Counted from the first letter of the stretch, positions 1-5,618 are shown. The stretch is 13,095 nt of DNA from Dokdonella_A sp039926425 (GCF_039926425.1 NZ_JBDSWZ010000159.1:1-13095); one strand, 5' to 3'. The notes: a model not told the origin generated them from the letters alone. Program-made: numbers and translations.

Positions 1-27
1 CTTGACGCGCTCTTCGATAGTGCTCAT
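1..27 (-). CDS. acpP: Acyl carrier protein, first nine codons only (partial)
   Basis: Reading leftward from the ATG at 27-25, the nine visible codons give MSTIEERVK, the standard beginning of AcpP. The gene runs off the left edge of the window. AcpP carries the growing acyl chain on a phosphopantetheine arm in the cytosol and is the substrate carrier for FabD, FabH and FabG encoded just upstream. A good ribosome binding site (GGAGGT on the minus strand) lies ten bases before the start. The position directly after fabG is the usual one for acpP in proteobacteria. The serine that takes the prosthetic group is outside the window, so identity rests on the N-terminus, the ribosome binding site and the context. 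Confidence 0.9.
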
Positions 28-37
28 GTGTTTCAGG

Positions 38-43
38 ACCTCC
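38..43 (-). promoter_or_regulatory. Ribosome binding site of acpP
   Basis: The minus strand reads GGAGGT here, ten bases before the acpP ATG. It is one of the strongest Shine-Dalgarno matches in the window, which fits the very high expression expected for acyl carrier protein. Confidence 0.75.
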
Positions 44-111
44 GATCGGAATTCGTGCGACCCGCGGCGCGGCGCGCAGTGCGTGGGCAAGGCACCCGTG
101 CAAGACGCGGC

Positions 112-117
112 ATTGTA
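112..117 (-). promoter_or_regulatory. Probable -10 box of an acpP-proximal promoter
   Basis: The minus strand reads TACAAT here, one mismatch from the sigma-70 -10 consensus. The best -35 candidate is weak (TGGCGA, 18 bases further upstream, matching three of six positions). Transcription would start near 105, giving an untranslated leader of roughly 78 bases before acpP. The 252-base gap between fabG and acpP is unusually long for this operon, and separate transcription of acpP from inside the fab cluster is known in other bacteria. The site is a prediction from sequence only. Confidence 0.45.
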
Positions 118-261
118 GAGGAAGGCAGGTGACCTCGCCAGCCGTCGACCGCTTCCCCACGGGCCGCACAACGTGCCGCAAGTAGGCGACGCAAGATGCT
201 GAATTTGAAGCGCTCCGTGCCAATCGAACCGGCAGTCGCGAACGTCGCGCGCCGTCCAGGT

Positions 262-279
262 GCGTCACGGACGTGACGC
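262..279 (-). terminator. Stem-loop immediately after fabG (attenuator or processing site)
   Basis: GCGTCAC (262-268) pairs perfectly with GTGACGC (273-279) around a four-base loop. The hairpin abuts the fabG stop codon at 280-282 on the minus strand. No run of T follows on that strand, so it is not a standard intrinsic terminator. It could stabilise the fabG 3' end or partly stop read-through into acpP. Confidence 0.35.
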
Positions 280-1023
280 TCACGCCATATACATGCCGCC
301 GTTGACGTGCAATGTCTCGCCGGTGATGTAGGACGCGCCCGGCGACGCCAGAAATGCGACTGCCTTGGCGATGTCGTCGGCCGCGCCGAGCCGCCCCAGT
401 GCAATCTGACCCAACAGTGCGTTGCGCTGCTCCTCCGGCAGCGCGCGGGTCATGTCGGTGTCGATGAAACCCGGCGCCACCACATTGACCGTGATGCCAC
501 GCGAACCGATTTCGCGCGCGAGCGATTTGGAGAACGCAATGATCCCGGCCTTCGCCGCTGCGTAGTTCGCCTGGCCCGGGTTTCCGGTGAGGCCGATCAC
601 CGATGCGATCGAGATGATGCGTCCCTTGCGCGCCTTCATCATGCCGCGCAGAACTGCTTTCGAGGTGCGGAATACCGAGGTCAGGTTGGTGTCGAGGATG
701 ACCTGCCAGTCCTCCTCCTTCATGCGCATCAACAACTGGTCGCGCGTGATGCCGGCATTGTTGACGAGGATGGAAACGGCGCCGCTTTCCCTTGTCGTCG
801 CGTCGATCAGTGCGTCTACCGCGGCGGTGTCGGTGACGTCGAGCGTACGGCCGATTCCGCCATGCGGCGCCAGACGCTCGCCGATTGCCTGCGCGCCCGC
901 ATCGGTGGTCGCTGTGCCGATCACCTTCGCGCCGAGCGCTGCGAGTTCATCCGCGATCGCCGCGCCGATTCCGCGACTTGCGCCGGTTACCAGCGCGATC
1001 TCGCCTTCCAGTTGCTTGCTCAT
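280..1023 (-). CDS. fabG: 3-oxoacyl-[acyl-carrier-protein] reductase FabG
   Basis: The 247-residue protein has the normal length for FabG, the NADPH-dependent reductase that converts 3-ketoacyl-ACP to 3-hydroxyacyl-ACP in each elongation cycle in the cytosol. It is a classical short-chain dehydrogenase. The nucleotide-binding motif GASRGIG is at residues 14-20, NNAG at 88-91, and the catalytic set is N113, S141, Y154 and K158. The motif following the active site, PGFIDTDMT, and the C-terminal GETLHVNGGMYM are typical of FabG rather than of other reductases of the superfamily. The ATG is preceded by GGAG on the minus strand at 1036-1033, nine bases upstream. It lies between fabD and acpP. A 168-base gap separates it from fabD, and that gap holds a REP-like hairpin. 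All key residues are intact. Confidence 0.97.
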   Translation of the reverse strand: MSKQLEGEIALVTGASRGIGAAIADELAALGAKVIGTATTDAGAQAIGERLAPHGGIGRTLDVTDTAAVDALIDATTRESGAVSILVNNAGITRDQLLMRMKEEDWQVILDTNLTSVFRTSKAVLRGMMKARKGRIISIASVIGLTGNPGQANYAAAKAGIIAFSKSLAREIGSRGITVNVVAPGFIDTDMTRALPEEQRNALLGQIALGRLGAADDIAKAVAFLASPGASYITGETLHVNGGMYMA

Positions 1024-1096
1024 CAGCTGTCACTCCGCATGAATCCGAGGCCGCGAACCTTACATGATGCATTCCGCGCACGTCATCGCCTCCCGT

Positions 1097-1138
1097 TTGT
1101 GGGAGCGGCTTCAGCCACGATGCCTTTGTGCTCCACAA
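1097..1138. repeat. REP-like palindromic element between fabD and fabG
   Basis: The outer arms TTGTGGGAGC (1097-1106) and GCTCCACAA (1130-1138) are complementary except for one bulged base. Between them sits a small perfect hairpin, GGCT-TC-AGCC, at 1107-1116. The core GTGGGAGCGGCTTCAGCC resembles dispersed extragenic palindromes known from Pseudomonas and Xanthomonadales genomes. Only one copy is present in this window, so repetition in the genome is inferred. As RNA it would fold inside the fab operon transcript and could affect stability of the flanking messages. Confidence 0.6.
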
Positions 1139-1191
1139 GATCATCGCGGTTGACGCAGTTCCCACGAACCGCCATGGATTCGCCGCTGCGG

Positions 1192-2139
1192 TCAACGCCA
1201 GTCCGCGATCGCCGCATCGAACTCGGCCGGGGTGCCGAGTGCACGGCCCTCGAGCGATTTGTCGATGCGCTTGACCAGTCCTGCGAGCACCTTCCCGGGA
1301 CCGCACTCGGCAATGCGCGTCGTGCCGGCTGCTCCAAGCGCCCGCACACACCGCGTCCACTGCACGGGAAGATAGAGTTGGCGCACCAGCGCATCGCGGA
1401 TCGCCTCGACGCTTGCGTGCGCGCTCGCATCCACATTCTGGACGACCGGAATCGTCGGCGCATGCCAGGCGTAGGCGTTCATCGCCTCGCCGACACGGTT
1501 CGCCGCTTCACGCATCAACGGCGTGTGCGACGGAACGCTCACCGCCAGCTTCACCGTCTTGCGCACCCCGCGCTCGGCCAGCATCGCGAGTGCCGCGTCG
1601 ACCGCTTGCACGTGCCCGCCGATCACGATCTGCCCGGGCGAGTTGTAGTTCGCCGGCGCAACGACCTGCGGCCCTGCGATTTCGCGGCAGACCTCTTCGA
1701 CCAGCGCATCGTCGGCGCCAAGCACAGCTGCCATCGCGCCGACGCCTTCAGGCGCCGCGTCCTGCATCGCCTGTCCGCGAATACGCACGAGGTGCGCCGC
1801 GTCGTGCAGCGAAATCACCCCCGCCGCGACCAGAGCGGTGTATTCGCCAAGACTGTGGCCGGCCAGATGCGACGGCATCGCACCACCCGCCGACTGCCAT
1901 GCACGCCAGACCGCGACACCGGCGGCGAGCAATGCGGGTTGGGTGAATTCGGTGCGATTGAGCATCGCCTCCGGCCCGGCCTGCGACAACGTCCACAAGT
2001 CGGTTCCCGCGCCGTCGGAGGCTTCGGTGAAGACTTCACGCACGACGGGGTGCAACCCGGCGAGTTCGGCGAGCATGCCGATCGATTGGGAGCCCTGACC
2101 CGGAAAGACAAAACCCAGGGACGCCGAAGATGTGATCAC
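1192..2139 (-). CDS. fabD: Malonyl-CoA:ACP transacylase FabD
   Basis: The 315-residue protein is the usual length for FabD, which transfers malonyl from CoA to AcpP in the cytosol to supply every elongation step. Residues 14-18 read GQGSQ, the oxyanion-hole motif. GHSLGE at 94-99 contains the nucleophile S96, R121 is the residue that binds the malonyl carboxylate, and H205 in VPSHTPLM is the catalytic histidine. The start is GTG at 2139-2137, not ATG. It is supported by a strong AAGGAG ribosome binding site seven bases upstream and by the FVFPGQGSQ motif beginning at residue 10, as expected for the family. It follows the small membrane gene by 42 bases and precedes fabG. No defect is seen. 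Confidence 0.97.
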   Translation of the reverse strand: MITSSASLGFVFPGQGSQSIGMLAELAGLHPVVREVFTEASDGAGTDLWTLSQAGPEAMLNRTEFTQPALLAAGVAVWRAWQSAGGAMPSHLAGHSLGEYTALVAAGVISLHDAAHLVRIRGQAMQDAAPEGVGAMAAVLGADDALVEEVCREIAGPQVVAPANYNSPGQIVIGGHVQAVDAALAMLAERGVRKTVKLAVSVPSHTPLMREAANRVGEAMNAYAWHAPTIPVVQNVDASAHASVEAIRDALVRQLYLPVQWTRCVRALGAAGTTRIAECGPGKVLAGLVKRIDKSLEGRALGTPAEFDAAIADWR

Positions 2140-2146
2140 GAAATTT

Positions 2147-2152
2147 CTCCTT
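2147..2152 (-). promoter_or_regulatory. Ribosome binding site fixing the fabD GTG start
   Basis: The minus strand reads AAGGAG here, seven bases before the GTG at 2139. This decides the fabD start in favour of the GTG codon. Confidence 0.75.
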
Positions 2153-2181
2153 GCGGACCGGAATGCGCGGGTGCGCGCCGA

Positions 2182-2427
2182 TCAGGCCAGATGTCGCGGC
2201 CAGTGGTTGTACGCAGCGACTGCACTCCACGCGAAAACAACGCAAACGACGCCCGTAGCGCTGATGCGATTGGCATGCGTTTGCAGCAATCGATCTCGCG
2301 GATAGCGCCCCAATGTGGCGGTCAGCAAGAGCAACCGACCGAGGTTGAACAGGACGACGTTCCACAAGAACACGTGCAAGACGCCTCTGGCGATCTCGCC
2401 GACCATGTGGGCAACGTCGCTCGCCAT
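2182..2427 (-). CDS. Small predicted inner-membrane protein inside the fab operon, function unknown
   Basis: I do not recognise this 81-residue protein. Two hydrophobic stretches are visible: about residues 17-39 (rich in Leu, Phe and Val, containing LGRLLLL) and about 57-73 (ISATGVVCVVFAWSAVA). A basic connection containing GRYPRDR lies between them. This suggests a two-helix inner-membrane protein. It starts 16 bases after the fabH stop and ends 42 bases before fabD, so it fills the space between them and should be co-transcribed. The ribosome binding site is weak (AGAG about six bases before the ATG); a second ATG at codon 8 is possible. Support is the membrane-protein-like composition, the operon fit and the lack of another explanation for a 304-base gap. 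It could be a lineage-specific gene or, less likely, a chance open frame. Confidence 0.55.
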   Translation of the reverse strand: MASDVAHMVGEIARGVLHVFLWNVVLFNLGRLLLLTATLGRYPRDRLLQTHANRISATGVVCVVFAWSAVAAYNHWPRHLA

Positions 2428-2443
2428 CGCGTCTCTTCGCGGC

Positions 2444-3466
2444 TCAGTACTTCAGCAACGCCGACGACCAGGTGAATCCGCCACCGAACGCTTCCAGCAG
2501 CAACGTTTGCCCGCGCTGGATCTTGCCGGAGCGCACTGCTTCATCGAGCGCCAGCGGCACCGATCCGGACGACGTATTGCCGTGGCGATCGACGGTGACG
2601 ATCACGCGGTCCATCGACAGCTTCAGACGTTTCGCCGTCGCCTCGATGATGCGAAGGTTTGCCTGGTGTGGAATCAGCCAGTCGATATCCGACTCGTGCA
2701 TGCCGGCCGCTTCGAGCGTTTCCTCGACGATGCGGTCGAGCGTCTTCACCGCGACCTTGAACACGTCGCTGCCGGACATCATCACGCGCACGCCATGGTT
2801 CGGTTCGTCGCGAAAACCGGCGGACACGCCGACCGGGTTGTACAGCAGATGCTTGTAGGCGCCGTCCGCATGCTGCTTCGTCGTGATGATGCCGGGCTCG
2901 CTCGACGGTTCCAGCACCACGGCGCCGGCGCCGTCGCCGAACAGCACGCAGGTCGAACGGTCGGTGAAATCGAGCATGCGGGTGAGCGTTTCGGCACCCA
3001 CGACCAGCGCGCGTTTGGACTGACCGCTGCGAATGAACTGGTCGGCGACGCCGAGCGCGTACATGAAGCCCGAGCACGCGGCGTTCACGTCGAACGCGGC
3101 ACAGCCATTCGCGCCGATGCGATGCTGCAGCAGGCAGGCGGTGGATGGAAAGATGATGTCGGGCGTGGTCGTGCCGAGCACGATCAGGTCGATGTCCGAA
3201 CCCTTGACACCCGCAGCGTCGAGCGCATGGTTCGCCGCGTAGAACGCGAGGTCGCCGGTGGTTTCGCCCGGCGCGGCCATGTGGCGCTGGCGGATGCCCG
3301 TGCGCGAATAGATCCACTCGTCGGTGGTATCGACGAGTTTTTCCATGTCGGCATTGGTGACGATTTTCTCCGGCAGGTAACTGCCGGTGCCGGCGATGCG
3401 TGAGTAGATCAGGGTCGTTCCCCGGTCATGGGCGGGAGCACGGTCGAACAGCACCCGCTTCGCCAT
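2444..3466 (-). CDS. fabH: 3-oxoacyl-[acyl-carrier-protein] synthase III FabH, N-terminally extended
   Basis: FabH starts fatty acid synthesis by condensing acetyl-CoA with malonyl-ACP in the cytosol. The thiolase-fold active site is complete: C131 in NAACSGF, H267 in IPHQANL and N297 in RHGNTS. GTGSYLPEKIVTN near the N-terminus and LLEAFGGGFTW at the end are family signatures. From the ATG at 3466 the protein has 340 residues, roughly 20 more than usual, with about 19 extra residues before the normal beginning IYSRIAGTG. No clear ribosome binding site precedes that ATG. A GGGGA six bases before the CTG at 3412-3410 would give a more typical 322-residue form. The ATG form begins MAKR, reminiscent of short xanthomonad FabH starts, so an insertion is also possible. 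The enzyme call is firm; the start is not. Confidence 0.95.
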   Translation of the reverse strand: MAKRVLFDRAPAHDRGTTLIYSRIAGTGSYLPEKIVTNADMEKLVDTTDEWIYSRTGIRQRHMAAPGETTGDLAFYAANHALDAAGVKGSDIDLIVLGTTTPDIIFPSTACLLQHRIGANGCAAFDVNAACSGFMYALGVADQFIRSGQSKRALVVGAETLTRMLDFTDRSTCVLFGDGAGAVVLEPSSEPGIITTKQHADGAYKHLLYNPVGVSAGFRDEPNHGVRVMMSGSDVFKVAVKTLDRIVEETLEAAGMHESDIDWLIPHQANLRIIEATAKRLKLSMDRVIVTVDRHGNTSSGSVPLALDEAVRSGKIQRGQTLLLEAFGGGFTWSSALLKY

Positions 3467-3546
3467 TGAAGGACGCCGCGGCCACGTTCAGCCTTGCTGG
3501 CCACGCCTGGGCGCATCGATCGCCGGCACAGTGCCCGCGATCACAC

Positions 3547-3569
3547 GACGCACGAGGGCATCGTGCGTC
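3547..3569 (-). terminator. Perfect stem-loop just after rpmF (attenuator or processing site)
   Basis: GACGCACGA (3547-3555) pairs perfectly with TCGTGCGTC (3561-3569) around a five-base loop, seven bases past the rpmF stop codon on the minus strand. No T run follows on that strand. It may be a partial terminator or an RNA-processing or stability element that sets L32 output above that of the downstream fab genes. Confidence 0.45.
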
Positions 3570-3576
3570 AGACGCC

Positions 3577-3771
3577 TTACTCGACGTCGCGCGCCTTGGT
3601 CTTCGTTTCGATGACTTTCTTGCCGCGGTAGTAACCGTCTTTCGTGACGTGGTGGCGAATATGCACCTCGCCCGAGGTCGGGTCGGTCGACAGCTGCTTC
3701 GCGGTCAGCGAATCGTGGGCGCGACGCATGCCGCGGCGGGACGGGGTGGTACGACTCTTGGCAACAGCCAT
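3577..3771 (-). CDS. rpmF: 50S ribosomal protein L32 (bL32)
   Basis: This 64-residue basic protein begins MAVAKSRTTPSRRGMRRAHD, a nearly invariant bL32 N-terminus in proteobacteria. It continues with a segment containing GEVHIRHHVTKDGYYRGKKV, the usual C-terminal half. bL32 is a component of the large ribosomal subunit. Cysteines forming a zinc-binding set are absent, so this is the zinc-free form common in gammaproteobacteria. The open frame extends further upstream, but the ATG at 3771 is chosen because the protein aligns with L32 from its first residue and GGAGAG lies four bases before it. It sits between yceD and fabH as in many gammaproteobacteria; the plsX gene that often follows is missing here. 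Confidence 0.96.
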   Translation of the reverse strand: MAVAKSRTTPSRRGMRRAHDSLTAKQLSTDPTSGEVHIRHHVTKDGYYRGKKVIETKTKARDVE

Positions 3772-3806
3772 GACGCTCTCCAGTGAATTGTTGGATGTCG
3801 GCTCGC

Positions 3807-3907
3807 CCGACTTCCTGTCGGACCGCCCGATGGCTCGGCGACGGGACCTTGCCCGTCGACGGCTCCGCACCGGAAACAATCCGGCGAGGCTCGGTCCTCC
3901 GTGGACC
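3807..3907 (-). other. Cluster of four small inverted repeats in the yceD-rpmF spacer
   Basis: Four perfect inverted repeats with five- or six-base loops stand in a row: CCGAC/GTCGG at 3807-3821, CGACGGG/CCCGTCG at 3839-3858, CCGGA/TCCGG at 3870-3884 and GGTCC/GGACC at 3893-3907. In the minus-strand transcript they lie between the yceD stop codon and the rpmF ribosome binding site. They could form a structured leader for rpmF, a processing site, or a transcription pause. No U run follows any of them, and I see no separate good promoter in the spacer. Confidence 0.4.
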
Positions 3908-4413
3908 TAGTGTTTTTTCAGCTGCCCCAACACCGCGAACGGGTTCGGCTTTGGTTCCTCGACCTCATCATCCGACAACGGGTCATTCCACTCCAGCGGC
4001 TCGCCCGGTTTGAGGGGCACCACCGGCAACGCCAGAATCAGCTCGTCCTCGATCACTTCCGCGATGGAGAGGTCGCCCTCCGGTGCAAGCAGCGGCTCGT
4101 AACCCTCCGGCAGTCCCGACTCCTCGCTCTCGGCGGCGATCACGCCCAGACGCTGGTCGATCGATACCGGGTACTCGAAGATGTCCAGCGTACGCTGGCA
4201 CGTCAGCGGAAGCTCCGCCTCGACTCGCAACGCAATGAAGGAAATACCGAATCGATCCTTCCCGAACTCGACATTGTAGCGCGCCACGCCCTCTGTGGAG
4301 GCGAGACTGCCACACAAGCGACGCATCGACGCGAGCGGAAGCTCGCCGTCATAGATACGTCGCGCCTGCACTTGGCGTGCGATTTCCACGCGGTCTGGCA
4401 GGCTTGAGGACAT
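3907..4413 (-). CDS. yceD: YceD (DUF177) large-subunit rRNA accumulation protein
   Basis: The 168-residue acidic protein is a DUF177/YceD family member, required in bacteria and plastids for normal 23S rRNA accumulation, with an unclear molecular role. The family core is visible: AELPLTCQRTLDIFEYPV around residues 65-83 and a region ending VEDELILALPVVP-like (about 120-132), followed by an acidic stretch and NPFAVLGQLKK near the C-terminus. The expected neighbour rpmF follows after a 135-base structured spacer. The ATG at 4413 is used because homologues start at about this distance from the conserved core. The predicted -10 box lies only nine bases upstream, so the mRNA would have almost no leader and there is no Shine-Dalgarno sequence. 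It is the first gene of the yceD-rpmF-fab operon. Confidence 0.93.
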   Translation of the reverse strand: MSSSLPDRVEIARQVQARRIYDGELPLASMRRLCGSLASTEGVARYNVEFGKDRFGISFIALRVEAELPLTCQRTLDIFEYPVSIDQRLGVIAAESEESGLPEGYEPLLAPEGDLSIAEVIEDELILALPVVPLKPGEPLEWNDPLSDDEVEEPKPNPFAVLGQLKKH

Positions 4414-4422
4414 GGGCGCGCG

Positions 4423-4451
4423 ATGGTAGGTGCGCGCCCCTGCCCTGTCAA
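4423..4451 (-). promoter_or_regulatory. Sigma-70 promoter of the yceD-rpmF-fab operon, producing a near-leaderless mRNA
   Basis: On the minus strand, TTGACA (4451-4446) is a perfect -35 box. It is followed by exactly 17 bases and TACCAT (4428-4423), which matches four of six -10 positions including the essential first TA and the last T. The yceD ATG begins nine bases after the -10 box. Transcription would therefore start zero to about four bases before the start codon. This is the best complete promoter in the window. Confidence 0.75.
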
Positions 4452-4545
4452 CCGGAACCCCTGGATTTGCCGCCTCGGGTCCCAGCCAATCAGACTAGCG
4501 CCTGGCGCGATCGATGTGCGCGCTTTCCAATTGCACGGGGCCGAT

Positions 4546-4977
4546 GTGACCATTCTTATCCTCTTCGCCGCAGCCGTGGTGCTGTTGCTGATCGGCGCCT
4601 GGCAGCGCGAACGCTGGCTGCGCCACAAGCGTCAGGTGCTGACCGAGATCCTTGACCTTGCCGATGCGCTGGAACGCGAGCTGCTCGAGTGCCGCGCCCG
4701 CCTGCGCGAAATCCCTGCGCTGGCGGCCAGCCTTTCTCCTTCCGAACAGCTGTCGGCGCGCGCAACCCTCGCGGCCGAGCCTCAGGTGCAGGACGCGCTG
4801 CGCGACCTGCTCGCTCACCGCCTGTGGCTGAAAGATCACGCGGCAGACGCATCGATCGGTGAACTCACCTCGGCGCGTGACGCCCTCGTCGCGACCCGCA
4901 CGTCCCTGAATGCGCAGCTCGCGCGCCTGGCAAACGTCCGGGCCGACTTTGAACAGACGGTACGGCCGCCACGATGA
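4546..4977 (+). CDS. Membrane-anchored coiled-coil protein of unknown function
   Basis: I do not recognise a named family. From the GTG at 4546 the protein has 143 residues: a single hydrophobic helix at about 2-19 (TILILFAAAVVLLLIGAW), then a charged, Leu/Ala/Arg-rich helical region with heptad-like spacing at about 20-55 and again at about 105-135. The likely form is an N-terminal membrane anchor with a cytoplasmic coiled coil. The start is chosen because GGGG lies five bases upstream and the helix then begins at once; an in-frame GTG at 4516 and an ATG at 4423 are alternatives, but the latter lies inside the yceD promoter. Its TGA overlaps the ATG of the next gene (ATGA at 4974-4977), so the two are probably translationally coupled. 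It diverges from yceD. Confidence 0.7.
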   Translation: MTILILFAAAVVLLLIGAWQRERWLRHKRQVLTEILDLADALERELLECRARLREIPALAASLSPSEQLSARATLAAEPQVQDALRDLLAHRLWLKDHAADASIGELTSARDALVATRTSLNAQLARLANVRADFEQTVRPPR

Positions 4978-5573
4978 CGGACTCGCCCGCAGTGGACCTG
5001 GTACTGGCGTCGACGTCACGCTATCGCCGCAAGCTCCTTGGCCGGCTGACCACACGGTTCCGCGTTGTCGCACCTGCAGTCGACGAGACGCGAGAACCGG
5101 AGGAATCACCACTGGGTCTCGCCGAGCGGCTCGCACGTGCGAAGGCACGCGCCGTGTCGGCTGCATGTCCGGCGGCATGGGTGATCGGCAGCGATCAGGT
5201 CGCGGAGGTTGATGGACGCATCCTGGGCAAGCCGGGAACGGGGACGGCAGCGTGCGAGCAGTTGCGCGCGAGTTCCGGCCGTGTGGTGCGATTCCATACC
5301 GCGGTGTGCGTGATCGGCTGCCATGGTGGACACGTCCGGGAACAGAGCGCGACCGACCTCACTCATGTCGTTTTCCGTTCGTTGAAGGACGACGAGATCG
5401 CGCGCTACGTGGCGCGGGAAAACCCGCTCGACTGCGCCGGCAGTTTCAAGGCAGAGGGTCTCGGCATCACGCTGTTCGAACGGATTGAAAGCAGCGATCC
5501 CACAGCGCTGATCGGACTGCCGCTCATTGCCGTCGCGCGTCTGCTGCGCGCGGCAGGCATGACCCTGCCGTGA
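4974..5573 (+). CDS. yceF: Maf-family nucleotide pyrophosphatase, YceF type
   Basis: The 199-residue protein belongs to the Maf/Ham1-like superfamily of house-cleaning nucleoside triphosphate pyrophosphatases. Residues 11-19 read LASTSRYRR, the phosphate-binding Maf signature. VDETR is at 36-40, GSDQV at 72-76 contains the proposed catalytic D74, and GKP is at 85-87. The segment CAGSFKAEG at about 154-162 matches the YceF subfamily, reported to act on 7-methyl-GTP, rather than the YhdE subfamily that acts on dTTP/UTP. The assignment of substrate is by subfamily resemblance only. In enterobacteria yceF is divergent from yceD, and that relation is kept here with one extra gene between them. Translation probably depends on coupling to the upstream gene because no good ribosome binding site is visible. 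Confidence 0.92.
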   Translation: MTDSPAVDLVLASTSRYRRKLLGRLTTRFRVVAPAVDETREPEESPLGLAERLARAKARAVSAACPAAWVIGSDQVAEVDGRILGKPGTGTAACEQLRASSGRVVRFHTAVCVIGCHGGHVREQSATDLTHVVFRSLKDDEIARYVARENPLDCAGSFKAEGLGITLFERIESSDPTALIGLPLIAVARLLRAAGMTLP

Positions 5574-5590
5574 TCGCGACCGCGACCGCG

Positions 5591-5618
5591 TTGCGCGACA
5601 CCGGCCTGCCGGTACACT
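5591..5618 (+). promoter_or_regulatory. Probable promoter of the moxR-DUF58-tgpA operon with a palindromic spacer
   Basis: TTGCGC (5591-5596), 16 bases and TACACT (5613-5618) form a fair sigma-70 promoter. An interrupted palindrome, ACCGGC-CT-GCCGGT (5600-5613), fills most of the spacer and touches the -10 box, a position where a dimeric repressor or a MerR-type activator could act. Transcription would start near 5625, about 37 bases before the ATG of the first gene. Confidence 0.5.

Noticed and set aside
33..404. A 123-codon minus-strand frame covering the fabG-acpP gap
   Set aside because: It overlaps the C-terminal end of fabG in another frame, is very Arg/Ala-rich, and spans the likely acpP promoter; it looks like chance.
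1148..1196. Imperfect inverted repeat around the fabD stop codon as a terminator
   Set aside because: The arms need a bulge and a long loop, and no T run follows; the case is too weak.
307..2475. A 722-codon open frame on the plus strand across fabG and fabD
   Set aside because: It is antisense to three well-supported minus-strand genes, has a composition rich in Arg, His, Ala and Cys typical of a shadow frame in GC-rich DNA, and shows no family motif.
4414..4545. A plus-strand promoter for the coiled-coil gene (TTGCCG near 4468 with a -10 near 4491)
   Set aside because: The candidate -10 (CAGACT or similar) is poor and several spacings are equally weak, so I did not list it although some promoter must exist.
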